Shown here: piece after piece, positions 1 to 8,482 of the stretch
Position numbering within the stretch: the first letter of the stretch is position 1
Layout: every line of letters starts with the position of its first letter
NCBI RefSeq assembly: GCF_002101295.1
Contig: NZ_CP020778.1
Location: forward strand, 124,001 to 188,000
Length of the DNA stretch: 64,000 bases
DNA from: Candidatus Pelagibacter sp. RS40
GTDB taxonomy: Bacteria > Pseudomonadota > Alphaproteobacteria > Pelagibacterales > Pelagibacteraceae
Reading direction: 5' to 3'
Made by a program: the position numbers and the translations under genes
The notes under the pieces: model-generated
What the model was told of the DNA's origin: nothing
The model's input: the letters and a program-made list of their open reading frames with translations, nothing else
Databases searched by the model: none

Positions 1-470
1 TCAAGAATTTTTCCTTTTGAACAAAGTGCAATATCATTTTTTGTATTATCCATTTTTGATAAATTTTTTAAGATAAATTTATATTTAAGATTTTTATGCT
101 CAGGATTAATTCTGTTATAATTAACTAATTTTAATTCAAGATTTTTTTTAATTTTTAACTTATCTCTTAATGAAATTGATATTAAATTTTTAGTTACAGC
201 AATCCTCAATAGGTGATTATATTTTTTTTGTTTATTTAAATTTGATTTGATTACCTTAAATATATTTGCTTTTAAGTTTTTGTCATAAATTTTATAAGTT
301 TTCGTAGATTTAATTAGATTTGTAATATGCTCTTTAAAAAACAAAATCTTTTGAGGTTTTCCATAAATCCACATTGTTGTAAAAACACCATGAGCATTCC
401 ATAGATCTTTAAATTCTTTTTCCTTAAGATCTTTACGATTGTAAGATTTTTTTAATAAGTATTTTACCAT
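1..470 (-). CDS. pabC: Aminotransferase class IV, probable aminodeoxychorismate lyase (3' part missing at window edge)
   Basis: The minus-strand frame stays open from an ATG at 470 to the left edge, giving 156 residues. The fold-type IV pattern is visible: GVFTTMWIYGKP at about 28-39 and the lysine region HKNLKYKFILKNLSKMDN at about 125-142, followed by ALCSKGKIL, where the family usually continues with Glu. The Lys near 129-131 is the candidate PLP lysine. The start lies inside the end of pabA (about 38-base overlap), so the two are likely translationally coupled. The family releases 4-aminobenzoate and pyruvate from aminodeoxychorismate. The position directly after pabB-pabA is the reason for preferring PabC over a branched-chain or D-amino acid transaminase. 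The C-terminus is outside the window. Confidence 0.75.
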   Translation of the reverse strand, partial: MVKYLLKKSYNRKDLKEKEFKDLWNAHGVFTTMWIYGKPQKILFFKEHITNLIKSTKTYKIYDKNLKANIFKVIKSNLNKQKKYNHLLRIAVTKNLISISLRDKLKIKKNLELKLVNYNRINPEHKNLKYKFILKNLSKMDNTKNDIALCSKGKIL

Positions 471-990
471 TTGTTGTTAAAAAAGATTCTGGATGAAATT
501 GAAATCCATATACATCATCTTTCTGATTTTCAAAAGCCATAGCAACATTAGATTCTTTAGATCTCATTGTAATTTGAAAGTTTTTTGATTTAAAAGGCTC
601 TTTTAATTTTAAAGAATGATAACGCCCAACTTTAAATTTCTTGTATTTACTAAAAATTGATCCTTTAGACACAACTTTTACCTCAGACTGATATCCATGA
701 AAAATCTTATTTTGTTTTATAATTTTTGCATTTTCACAATATAAAATTTGCTGAAAACCTAAACAAATGCCAATAATTTTTTTTTTACCTTTATATCTCT
801 TATAAATTTTTGAGGTCAACGGATAATCAGATGGAGATCCAGGTCCTGGAGAAAATACAATAGTGTTTGCTTTATTTAATTTTTTTGTGTCAATTTCAAA
901 ATAATTAGAACAATAAACTTCATCAAAAGCAGAAAATTGGTGAACAACATTCCAAGTAAAAGAATCTTCATGATCAATAATGTAAATCAT
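433..990 (-). CDS. pabA: Aminodeoxychorismate/anthranilate synthase glutamine amidotransferase subunit
   Basis: This 185-residue class I glutamine amidotransferase supplies ammonia from glutamine to the chorismate-binding partner. The nucleophile is Cys76 in GICLGFQ, and the rest of the triad is His166 and Glu168 in QFHPESF. The length matches PabA/TrpG (about 190). It overlaps pabB upstream by 4 bases (ATGA) and pabC downstream, forming a three-gene folate set. TrpG and PabA cannot be separated by motif alone. The class IV aminotransferase next door favours PabA. Confidence 0.85.
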   Translation of the reverse strand: MIYIIDHEDSFTWNVVHQFSAFDEVYCSNYFEIDTKKLNKANTIVFSPGPGSPSDYPLTSKIYKRYKGKKKIIGICLGFQQILYCENAKIIKQNKIFHGYQSEVKVVSKGSIFSKYKKFKVGRYHSLKLKEPFKSKNFQITMRSKESNVAMAFENQKDDVYGFQFHPESFLTTNGKILIKKILQS

Positions 991-2201
991 TTAAATAGTT
1001 CCAATAAAGATTTTGCTTTTATGTAATTTTCATTAAATTCTTTTCTTGCCTGACTGTCTAAAACAACACCAGATGCTGCGGAAATCTCTGAAAAATTTTT
1101 ATAATTTAATATAGATCTAATTATTAAATTAAATCTCATGTCTTTATTGAATTTAATATATCCAAAACTCCCTGTAAAAATATTTCTTTCTTCGTTTTCT
1201 TGTTCATTTAATAATTGAAGTGTTTTAATTTTTGGACAACCGATTACGGATCCTCCTGGCATCATTGATTTTATAATATCTTTAATTTTAACATTTTTAT
1301 TAATTTTTCCTACAATGCTAGTAACGTAATGATATAGGTGCTTATATTCTTCAACATACTTTTCTTTTCGAATAGTTACTGAACCAGGCTTACATATTCT
1401 CGATAGATCATTTCTCTCCATATCTACGATCATATTATGTTCTTTGGTCTCTTTAATATTATTTTTGAAATATTTATATGCAGAATTAATTGAGGTTTTT
1501 TTATTTTTTTTTAAAGTACCTGCTATTGGTTTTGTAATTATGTTATTCCCTTTTTTTTCAATTAAAGTTTCTGGCGAGCAACTAACTATTGAATAGTCTT
1601 TATCTCTTATCATAAAAGATTCAGGTGCAGCGTTCACTTTCATTAGTTTCCAAAAGAAATTTAAAGGGTTTATTTGAGATTTATTTTTGTACTTTGTGCA
1701 AATTTTTATTTGATATGTCTCCCCTTTTCTTATTTTTTTGGAAAATAAATCAAATATTTTTTTATACTTTTCAAAACTTATATTGGTTTTAAATGGTGAT
1801 AGAATTTTAGTTGAGTTGAATTGATCTTTAAATTTATGTTTCTTGATATTAGATGTAATACTGATTTTATCTCTTATTTTTATTAATGTTTCTGGTTTGT
1901 AAAATATACCTTTATAAAAATTTATTTTTTTTTGATTTTTAATTTTTAATCCAATTAAATTACATAAAATTTCATACCCAAAAAATCCAATAAAAATATC
2001 AGTTTCTTTTGTATATTTTTTATTATTAAAAAAATTAAAAAAACTATTTATGTTATTATTATTTAAAATTAATCTTTTTGAAAAATCTGTATAAATATTA
2101 TAACCGTTTGAAACCTTATAAATAATCAAACTTTTGTTTGAATTGTATAGCTTATCTAAATAAGGATTAAATTTTAGTTTATATTTTTTGTAATCTCTCA
2201 A
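987..2201 (-). CDS. pabB: Aminodeoxychorismate synthase component I (chorismate-binding enzyme)
   Basis: This 404-residue chorismate-utilising enzyme aminates chorismate with ammonia from PabA. The C-terminal half carries family blocks PIAGTLKKNKK, EHNMIVDMERNDLSRI, TSIVGKI and GGSVIGCPKIKTLQLL. The N-terminal part is divergent and lysine-rich. The motif is PIAGT rather than the PIKGT of E. coli PabB, a sequence more typical of anthranilate synthase TrpE, so a TrpE role cannot be excluded from the motif. Gene context (pabA, pabC) supports folate synthesis. Its start region overlaps the end of the upstream MFS gene by 23 bases. Confidence 0.8.
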   Translation of the reverse strand: MRDYKKYKLKFNPYLDKLYNSNKSLIIYKVSNGYNIYTDFSKRLILNNNNINSFFNFFNNKKYTKETDIFIGFFGYEILCNLIGLKIKNQKKINFYKGIFYKPETLIKIRDKISITSNIKKHKFKDQFNSTKILSPFKTNISFEKYKKIFDLFSKKIRKGETYQIKICTKYKNKSQINPLNFFWKLMKVNAAPESFMIRDKDYSIVSCSPETLIEKKGNNIITKPIAGTLKKNKKTSINSAYKYFKNNIKETKEHNMIVDMERNDLSRICKPGSVTIRKEKYVEEYKHLYHYVTSIVGKINKNVKIKDIIKSMMPGGSVIGCPKIKTLQLLNEQENEERNIFTGSFGYIKFNKDMRFNLIIRSILNYKNFSEISAASGVVLDSQARKEFNENYIKAKSLLELFK

Positions 2202-3402
2202 CTGGTTTTTCTATAATTGGTAAATGTATTATTGCTGCAAATATAGATAGTAATATTGCTAAATACCATGCGTAATCATATGATCCATATAAGTCATGGA
2301 ATAAACCACCTAAATATGCGCCAAAGAAAGAACCAATTTGATGGCTTAAAAATACAATTCCATAAAGAAGACCTAAATATTTAGTGCCAAATAAGTGAGC
2401 AACAATGCCACTAGTTGCAGGTACAGTCGACAACCATAAAAAACCAAAGCTTGCGCCAAATATAAATGCAGAAAGAACGTTTGGAGGAGTAAATATGAAA
2501 AACGCAATCGAAAAACCTCTTAAAAGATAAATCGCACTTAAAAGAACTTTCTTACTAATTTTCGTTGAAAGGTAGCCACTTAATAATGAACCAAAAATAT
2601 TAAATAAACCGATCAGGGATAGAATTGCTGCTGCAGTCCAGTCTTCTAAACCTCTATCAATTACATATTTTGGAACATGTGTTCCAACTAATGTAATGTG
2701 AAATCCACAAACAAAAAAGCCTGAAACAAGTAAAATATAACTCTTTGATTTAAATGCTTCGCTGAGGGCTTCTTTAAAAGATTGATCAGATCGGTTTTCT
2801 ACAATTTCATTTTCTTTTGGAGATCTAACAAAATAAGCTGCGATTAAACCTGTGACCAAAAATAGAGAAAATAAAAACAATGTATAATTCCAACCATATT
2901 CAATAAGTGAATAATTTGTAAATATTGGAGATATAAAATATCCAAATGATCCAACTGCTGTAACAATACTCATGGCAATTGTTCTATTAGATAATGGAAA
3001 GTGTTTACCAACTATCGACATTGGAATACTAATAGCCGTTCCTCCTAATCCAATTCCTATTAACAATCCTAAATGAATTTGAAAAAATATTCCTGTATTT
3101 GGACCAGAGTATAAAAAATAAACTCCAAATGTATAAAATAAAAAAGATGAAATGATTGCAACGTGTCCACCAAAACGATCAGCAATTGCTCCAAAAATTG
3201 GACCGGTTAGTCCCCACATCAACATTTGAGTTCCGATTGCAAAACCAAATGCTGTGTTACTAATATTTAAACTTTCATTAAAATCTATAAAAAACAAACC
3301 AAAAGTTTGTCTTACTCCTAAAGAGATTAAAACAACAAAACATGCCGCAAAAAGAGTAACTATTGCAGTATTTGAATGGAAAAATTTTTTTTCAGTATTC
3401 AT
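2179..3402 (-). CDS. MFS transporter, monocarboxylate/oxalate-formate-like
   Basis: A 407-residue protein with about 12 hydrophobic segments and MFS hallmarks: an early GVRQTFGLFF segment as in MCT-like carriers, and GPIFGAIADRFGG between segments 2 and 3. It should sit in the inner membrane and move a small organic acid, but the substrate cannot be read from sequence. It starts 4 bases inside the end of the metC-like gene and overlaps pabB, so all five minus-strand genes at the left end may be one transcript. Confidence 0.8.
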   Translation of the reverse strand: MNTEKKFFHSNTAIVTLFAACFVVLISLGVRQTFGLFFIDFNESLNISNTAFGFAIGTQMLMWGLTGPIFGAIADRFGGHVAIISSFLFYTFGVYFLYSGPNTGIFFQIHLGLLIGIGLGGTAISIPMSIVGKHFPLSNRTIAMSIVTAVGSFGYFISPIFTNYSLIEYGWNYTLFLFSLFLVTGLIAAYFVRSPKENEIVENRSDQSFKEALSEAFKSKSYILLVSGFFVCGFHITLVGTHVPKYVIDRGLEDWTAAAILSLIGLFNIFGSLLSGYLSTKISKKVLLSAIYLLRGFSIAFFIFTPPNVLSAFIFGASFGFLWLSTVPATSGIVAHLFGTKYLGLLYGIVFLSHQIGSFFGAYLGGLFHDLYGSYDYAWYLAILLSIFAAIIHLPIIEKPVERLQKI

Positions 3403-4574
3403 TTTAGATGTTTAAGAGCCTGCTTGATATCATTTATTATATCTTTGGGATCTTCTAAACCTATATGAAGTCTGACTAAGTGTTCATCTTTCTCTAATTT
3501 AAGGTAATTTCTTTTTCCAATCTCTAAATTGCTTTGATGTAATGCTAAACTTTCAAATCCCCCCCAGCTATAACCATAACCAAAAAGCTTTAGAGAGTTC
3601 ACGAATTTTGTAACTGATTTTTTATTTTTTGATTTAATTTTTAATCCCATTAATCCAGATGATCCAGAATAATATTTTTTCCACATTTTAAAATTCTGTG
3701 AATTTTTTTTGTAAGGATATAATAATTTTATATTTTTATATTTAGATAAAAACGCAGCAACTTTTTTTGCATTATCTTGGTGTTTGTCCAGTCTTACATC
3801 TAATGTTCTTAGCCCTCTAGTTATCAAATAGGCATCATCTGGTCCCAATCTTAATCCAGTTACATTATCTGCGAGTTGTACTTTTCTAAAAACTCTTTTA
3901 TTTACTGCTAAAGAACCTCCCATTACATCTGAATGACCTGAATAGTATTTGGTTGCTGAAACAATGGACATGTCAAAACCTAATTTAATTGGCTTTAGAA
4001 AATATGGTGTTCCCCATGTATTATCTATTGCTGTATAAATTTTATGTTTTTTTGCAATTTGAATTATTTTAGACAAATCTTGAAAGTCAAAAGTATTGCT
4101 ACCAGGATTTTCTACAAAAATAAGTTTAGTATTTTTTGATATATTTTTTCTAAGTGTATTTAAATCGCTTGGATTATAAAAAATTGTTTTGATATTAAAA
4201 TCTTTTAAAAAATCCTGTGTTAATCTTCTAGTTGGTTTGTAAGATGGATCAGCTACAATAATTTCGTCACCAGGTCTTACTAAGCTGAATATAGCAAGAA
4301 AAATTGCGCCAAATCCAGTAGGAGTTAAAAAAACATGATAACTTTCCTCTAGTTTTGTTAAAATTTTTTGTAAGATATAAGTTGTGGAAGTTCCTTGTCT
4401 TCCATAATCAAAATGTCCTCCAATAGGATTTTTTCTAAATTTAGACTGGGTTTTTCTTATATCTTGCATTGACTTAAAAATTATTGTCGATGCTCGAACT
4501 ACCGGTGGATTAACTGACTGATTGTGAAAATCTTTTGCTGTGTGCTTTAAAAATGTTTTAAAGGTGCTAGTCAT
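3399..4574 (-). CDS. metC: Cystathionine beta-lyase-like PLP enzyme (Cys/Met metabolism family)
   Basis: A 391-residue Cys/Met-metabolism PLP enzyme. The PLP lysine is Lys209 in SATKYYSGHSDVMGG, with DNTWGTP (184-190) and the phosphate-binding TPTGFGA (84-90). Cystathionine beta-lyase cleaves cystathionine to homocysteine, pyruvate and ammonia. The family also includes gamma-synthases and methionine gamma-lyases, but the SGHSD motif and overall pattern fit MetC best. It is the promoter-proximal gene of the left minus-strand run and is divergent from the tiny basic-protein gene at 4650. Confidence 0.75.
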   Translation of the reverse strand: MTSTFKTFLKHTAKDFHNQSVNPPVVRASTIIFKSMQDIRKTQSKFRKNPIGGHFDYGRQGTSTTYILQKILTKLEESYHVFLTPTGFGAIFLAIFSLVRPGDEIIVADPSYKPTRRLTQDFLKDFNIKTIFYNPSDLNTLRKNISKNTKLIFVENPGSNTFDFQDLSKIIQIAKKHKIYTAIDNTWGTPYFLKPIKLGFDMSIVSATKYYSGHSDVMGGSLAVNKRVFRKVQLADNVTGLRLGPDDAYLITRGLRTLDVRLDKHQDNAKKVAAFLSKYKNIKLLYPYKKNSQNFKMWKKYYSGSSGLMGLKIKSKNKKSVTKFVNSLKLFGYGYSWGGFESLALHQSNLEIGKRNYLKLEKDEHLVRLHIGLEDPKDIINDIKQALKHLK

Positions 4575-4649
4575 ATTTAAATTTGATTATTTTAAGGACA
4601 ATGCTATATCAACCGAATAAGTCAATAAAATAGTAAAATTAAGGAGAAT

Positions 4650-4733
4650 ATGGGATACCCAAAAAAACATAGAGGCCGAAGAAAAATGGGCTCTAAAAAG
4701 AGAAGAGCTAGAAAAAAAAATAAGAAAAAATAA
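4650..4733 (+). CDS. 27-residue Lys/Arg-rich protein
   Basis: A short ORF with a strong Shine-Dalgarno sequence (AAGGAG at 4641-4646) correctly spaced before ATG at 4650. The product is about 60% Lys plus Arg, begins MGYPKKHRGRRKMGSKKRR and ends in KKNKKK. It fills the only space between the divergent metC and convergent mnmA, and its stop lies 8 bases before the end of mnmA. The composition suggests RNA or ribosome binding, like the tiny basic ribosome-associated proteins of other bacteria. No homology could be tested, so the function is inference. Confidence 0.6.
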   Translation: MGYPKKHRGRRKMGSKKRRARKKNKKK

Positions 4734-4741
4734 TCTACCTT

Positions 4742-5860
4742 TTAATTTTTAATCCAACCACCACCAAGAACTTTGTGACCAATTTGGTCTTTATTATAAA
4801 AGACACAGGCTTGTCCTGGTGAAATTCCGTTTTCTGAATTAACTAAATTAACTTCTGCTTGATTATATTCTTTTAATAAAATTTTAGCTTCTAATAATTT
4901 TCCCGTTGATCTTACTTTAACAAATATTTCCTTTTCAAGCTCTTCTTTTTTACACAAAAGATTTAAATCTCTTAAATGAATTTTTGTTTTGGCTAATTTT
5001 TCTTTAGGGCCTATAATTATTTCATTCTTATCTGAGTCTATTCGGATAACATATAAAGCTTCTTTATCTGAAACCTTTATTCCCCTTCTTTGACCTATTG
5101 TAAAATTTATAATTCCATCATGAACACCTACAACCTCTCCATTTAAGTTTTTAATATTTCCTTTTTGAAAAGATTCAGGTTTAAATTTTTGTATTACAGA
5201 GGCATAATCTCCATTTGGAACAAAACAAATATCCTGGCTATCAGGTTTATCAGCTACATTAAGTTCAAGCTTTTTTGCAATTTCTCTAGTAGTATCTTTT
5301 AGCATTCCCCCTAAAGGAAACCTTAAGTAATTTAATTGCTCTCGAGTTGTATTAAATAAAAAATAACTCTGATCTCGATTTTCATCAATTGCTCTATACA
5401 TATTTGTAGATTCATTCTCAGTAACACTTTTCACATAATGACCCGTTATCATAGCATCGGCTTTTAATTCTTTTGATACTTCAAACAAATCCCTAAATTT
5501 TACTGTTTGGTTGCATTGAACACAAGGTATAGGTGTTTCTCCTTTAAGGTAGCTATCTACAAAATTATCAATAACTCCTTGTTTAAATTTGTTTTGGTAG
5601 TACAAAATTTTATGTTCAATATCTAATTTATGCGCTACTCTTTTTGCATCCATTATATCTTGTCCAGAACAACATTGTTTTGAAGCAGCAACCTCTTTAC
5701 CATCATCATAAAGTTTAAGAGTAATGCCTATTACATTATAACCTTCTTTTTTCATCATACCTGCGACAGTAGAAGAGTCGACGCCACCTGACATTGCAAC
5801 AACAACAGTTGTATCAGACGGTTTTTTCTTTAAACCAATTGAATTAATTTCATTATTCAT
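4742..5860 (-). CDS. mnmA: tRNA-specific 2-thiouridylase MnmA
   Basis: A 372-residue enzyme that thiolates U34 of tRNA-Lys, -Glu and -Gln using ATP and persulfide sulfur. The PP-loop is SGGVDSS at 24-30. The catalytic cysteines are Cys116 in VQCNQTVKF and Cys212 in [10 protein letters not shown], matching Cys102/Cys199 of the E. coli enzyme. [12 protein letters not shown] insertion near 62-72 is a feature I associate with alphaproteobacterial MnmA. The C-terminal beta-barrel ends in SPGQACVFY and GGGWI. It is transcribed alone, convergent with the small basic ORF. Confidence 0.95.
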   Translation of the reverse strand: MNNEINSIGLKKKPSDTTVVVAMSGGVDSSTVAGMMKKEGYNVIGITLKLYDDGKEVAASKQCCSGQDIMDAKRVAHKLDIEHKILYYQNKFKQGVIDNFVDSYLKGETPIPCVQCNQTVKFRDLFEVSKELKADAMITGHYVKSVTENESTNMYRAIDENRDQSYFLFNTTREQLNYLRFPLGGMLKDTTREIAKKLELNVADKPDSQDICFVPNGDYASVIQKFKPESFQKGNIKNLNGEVVGVHDGIINFTIGQRRGIKVSDKEALYVIRIDSDKNEIIIGPKEKLAKTKIHLRDLNLLCKKEELEKEIFVKVRSTGKLLEAKILLKEYNQAEVNLVNSENGISPGQACVFYNKDQIGHKVLGGGWIKN

Positions 5861-5901
5861 TTTGTGGTATTTATACTTAATTCTAATATAAGTGAAATTA
5901 A

Positions 5902-6078
5902 ATGATTTTAGATTTTGAACCAGGTGACAAAGTAATTAACCCTAGTAATAAAAACTGGGGTATTGGACAAGTTCAATCAATTATAAAAGAAAAGGTGACT
6001 GTAAACTTTGAAAACGTAGGTAAAAAAGTAATAAATTGTAAAAATATAGAATTAGAAAAAATCTACAATAATGAATGA
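5902..6078 (+). CDS. DUF3553 domain protein
   Basis: A 58-residue protein too short for ordinary ORF lists. It matches the DUF3553 pattern: an [20 protein letters not shown] start, then [23 protein letters not shown]. The domain is a small beta-rich module found alone in Alphaproteobacteria and fused to the C-terminus of some UvrD-type helicases, so nucleic-acid or polymerase contact is plausible but unproven. The stop codon overlaps the start of the CysQ-like gene by 8 bases, indicating coupled translation. Confidence 0.75.
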   Translation: MILDFEPGDKVINPSNKNWGIGQVQSIIKEKVTVNFENVGKKVINCKNIELEKIYNNE

Positions 6079-6850
6079 AATTAATATTAAAGACGTAATC
6101 ATAAATTTAATAGATACTTTTTTTTATGCAGGTAAAGTGTCACTGGAACTTAGAGAAAAAGGATTAACCAAGGAAATTAAATCAGACAATACTCCAGTTA
6201 GTAATGGTGATTTGGAAGTAAATAAAATAGTTACTCAAAAACTTTTGGAGCTTACCCCCAATATTCCAATTGTATCTGAGGAAACATCTCACAATAAATC
6301 CTCAAGTAATTTAGAAAATTTTTGGCTTGTTGATCCAATAGACGGTACATACGATTATATAAATGATTTAGAAGAATTTACTATTAATGCAGGATTAATT
6401 TTAAATAGAAAACCTGTTGCTGGACTTATAAATGCACCAGCAAAAAATCGAATGTTTTACACCTATGGCAAAAATGATGCTTACGAACTAACAAATGGAA
6501 AAGAAATTAAGTTAGATTGTTCAAAAAAGACTAAAAAAGAATTTGTCAAAGTTGTTTCTTACTCAAATAAAATTAAGCCAGAAATTGAAAAAATCCATAA
6601 TCTTTTAGGAGTTAATGAATTTGTGAGAATGAAAAGCTCATACAAATTTTGTGTAATAGCTACAGGAGAATATGATGGATATGTTGCTGAACCTAGAGCA
6701 TGTGAATGGGATATTGCTGCTGGTCATGCTTTACTAGAAAATGCTGGAGGTACAATTACAGATTTTGAAGGTAATGAAATTTTATATGGAAAAGAAAATT
6801 TTAAAAATCCAAGTCTTATTCTGAAAAGAAGTGAAGATTTAAAATATTAG
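6071..6850 (+). CDS. cysQ: CysQ-like 3'(2'),5'-bisphosphate nucleotidase (inositol monophosphatase family)
   Basis: A 259-residue Mg-dependent phosphatase of the IMPase superfamily. Metal ligands are visible as Glu70-Glu71, Asp88 and Asp91 in VDPIDGTYDYI, and the second motif is CEWDIAAGHALLENAGG near the C-terminus. CysQ recycles PAP formed in sulfate activation or acyl-carrier transfer. Close relatives act on inositol or histidinol phosphates, so the substrate is inferred. It overlaps the DUF3553 gene and is followed after 3 bases by a small membrane protein gene. A second family member lies at 47410-48207. Confidence 0.75.
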   Translation: MNEINIKDVIINLIDTFFYAGKVSLELREKGLTKEIKSDNTPVSNGDLEVNKIVTQKLLELTPNIPIVSEETSHNKSSSNLENFWLVDPIDGTYDYINDLEEFTINAGLILNRKPVAGLINAPAKNRMFYTYGKNDAYELTNGKEIKLDCSKKTKKEFVKVVSYSNKIKPEIEKIHNLLGVNEFVRMKSSYKFCVIATGEYDGYVAEPRACEWDIAAGHALLENAGGTITDFEGNEILYGKENFKNPSLILKRSEDLKY

Positions 6851-6853
6851 TAA

Positions 6854-7000
6854 ATGAGTGAGCAATTAAGAATAATTTTAATTATAATTGTTTCTGTTTC
6901 AATATTTGGTTTGTTGGTTTTTGTATTTGTTAAAAATTATATAAAAAATAAAATTCAATATTATCTCGAAGAAAAAAATAAGAAAATTAAAGAAGATTAA
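6854..7000 (+). CDS. 48-residue single-span membrane protein
   Basis: ATG at 6854 follows the cysQ stop by 3 bases. The product has one strongly hydrophobic segment at about 7-29 and a charged C-terminal tail rich in Lys and Glu, with a short likely helix (YLEEKNKKIKED). Its last 14 bases overlap the end of recX on the other strand. It resembles generic small inner-membrane anchors and I recognise no family. Reading frame and spacing make a real gene likely, but there is no functional evidence. Confidence 0.5.
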   Translation: MSEQLRIILIIIVSVSIFGLLVFVFVKNYIKNKIQYYLEEKNKKIKED

Positions 7001-7547
7001 TTATTTTTATATATTCATCTTTATCAAGATCCATCACTCTTCTAGATACTTCAAAATCAAATCCTGATCTAGCCAATACCCCCATATCCTTTTTATAAAA
7101 CAAAGGTCTATTATCTTCTTGTCTTGAGGGCCCAATTCTTTTTTTTTTACATATTTTGATTGCAGAAAAAAAATCTTGATCTTCATTATTCTCGCGAATT
7201 TGATCAATTGTATTTTTTATATATTTATCACCTACACCTTTTCCAATTAAATAGTTTCTAATTTTGTTTATTGAAGAACCTCTCTGTATTAGACTTTTTG
7301 CTTTAGATTCTGAATAAAATTTGTCGTTGATGAATTTAGATTTTTCTAAGTCTTCTAGTACTATATCTATTAAATTTGAAACGTTGCTTCTGTTTATAGG
7401 AGTTTTAGATTTTAAATATTTTTTTAGAAGGTATGTTTTTAATTGTTGTTTTGAGGGAGCAAATTTTTCAATATAATTAAACGCAAAATTCCTCATTTCT
7501 TCTACCGTAACCTCTAATGTTTTTTTTTTATTTTTTATAGGAATCAT
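6987..7547 (-). CDS. recX: Regulatory protein RecX
   Basis: A 186-residue RecX-family protein made of three-helix repeats. N-terminal AFNYIEKFAPSKQQLKTYL (about 28-46) is the typical first repeat, followed by INRSNVSNLIDIVLEDLE and FINDKFYSESKAKSLIQRG. RecX binds RecA filaments and limits recombinase activity. It is not next to recA here. It is divergent from the ABA4-like gene at 7577 and ends inside the small membrane ORF. Confidence 0.8.
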   Translation of the reverse strand: MIPIKNKKKTLEVTVEEMRNFAFNYIEKFAPSKQQLKTYLLKKYLKSKTPINRSNVSNLIDIVLEDLEKSKFINDKFYSESKAKSLIQRGSSINKIRNYLIGKGVGDKYIKNTIDQIRENNEDQDFFSAIKICKKKRIGPSRQEDNRPLFYKKDMGVLARSGFDFEVSRRVMDLDKDEYIKIINLL

Positions 7548-7576
7548 CAGTTCATCTAATATAATGTAAAAAAATT

Positions 7577-8050
7577 ATGATAGAACAAATAGCAGCATTT
7601 TTTACTATAGAAATGATCTATTTATGGTTGAACATAGGTGTTTTGCCATTTTGGTTTGTATTAATTTTTTTTCCTCAATCAAAAGTATGCAGCTTATTGG
7701 TTACCTCAATATTTCCATTTTTAATTCTTGGGGCTACTTATTGTTATTTGATATTCTATTATTTTTCTACTGGTTATAATTTTTTAGAAAACTTTAATCT
7801 TTATAAAGGTTTGTTTGACCTTAGTTCATTATTTGAAAATGAGAGTTTCTTAATTCTATTTTGGACCCATTTTTTGGCAGCAAACTTATTTTGTGGCTCC
7901 TGGATTGTAAGAGATAGTCTTAAGTTCTTCATATCAAAATATCTAATCTTGGTTCCTCTTTTGGTGACTTATTTTATTGGACCAGTTGGACTAATTATGT
8001 ATTGGGTAATAAGAATTTTTTATGCAAAAAAAATAGGTTTTATTGATTAA
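7577..8050 (+). CDS. ABA4-like family membrane protein
   Basis: A 157-residue protein with four predicted membrane spans. The C-terminal part (WIVRDSLKFFISKYLILVP, then FIGPVGLIMYWVIR) follows the ABA4-like pattern, with the conserved ARD-like and GP-GLL-Y motifs. Plant ABA4 is needed for neoxanthin formation. The role of bacterial members is not established. A link with carotenoid or retinal chemistry would fit proteorhodopsin-bearing marine bacteria, but nothing nearby supports it. Confidence 0.6.
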   Translation: MIEQIAAFFTIEMIYLWLNIGVLPFWFVLIFFPQSKVCSLLVTSIFPFLILGATYCYLIFYYFSTGYNFLENFNLYKGLFDLSSLFENESFLILFWTHFLAANLFCGSWIVRDSLKFFISKYLILVPLLVTYFIGPVGLIMYWVIRIFYAKKIGFID

Positions 8051-8052
8051 AA

Positions 8053-8439
8053 TTATTTAATAACTTTAAATCCTGAATTTTTCATTGCTCCAAATCCTCC
8101 ATCAATATGACAAATGTTTTTAAAGCCCATATCCTTTAATGACTTAGTTGCAAGAGCTGATCTTAATCCACCTGCACAAAAAAGAACCATCTCTTTATCC
8201 ATATCTATCTTACCCTCTTTAAAGTAAGGACTGTCTGGATCCATCCAAAATTCCAACATGCCCCGAGGTATATGATTAGAATTTTCAATTCTTCCTAAAT
8301 TCTCAAGTTCTCTTACATCTCTAATATCTATAAGATTGCACTTATCATCATTAGACATTTGCAAAGCCTCTGAGGGTGAAATTGTTTTAATTTCTTTTAA
8401 AGCATCTGCGACTAAAGTTTGTGCTGATTTTATTGTCAT
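8053..8439 (-). CDS. Rhodanese-like domain protein
   Basis: A 128-residue single rhodanese domain. CNLIDIRDVREL (34-45) is the first conserved block and VLFCAGGLRSALA carries the active Cys88, in a loop of rhodanese (sulfurtransferase) size. HIDGGFGAMKNSGF is the C-terminal CH2-like block. It may transfer persulfide sulfur in the cytoplasm; no signal peptide is visible. It is divergent from bcp (43-base gap), pointing to a shared regulatory region for two thiol-chemistry genes. Confidence 0.85.
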   Translation of the reverse strand: MTIKSAQTLVADALKEIKTISPSEALQMSNDDKCNLIDIRDVRELENLGRIENSNHIPRGMLEFWMDPDSPYFKEGKIDMDKEMVLFCAGGLRSALATKSLKDMGFKNICHIDGGFGAMKNSGFKVIK

Positions 8440-8482
8440 ATCAGTTATTTACCGTAAAAAAACAAAATTACAATTAAACATT

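Noticed and set aside
8336-8482. Upstream extension of bcp
   Set aside because: It overlaps the divergent rhodanese gene and adds residues without family similarity; ATG at 8483 fits the peroxiredoxin N-terminus.
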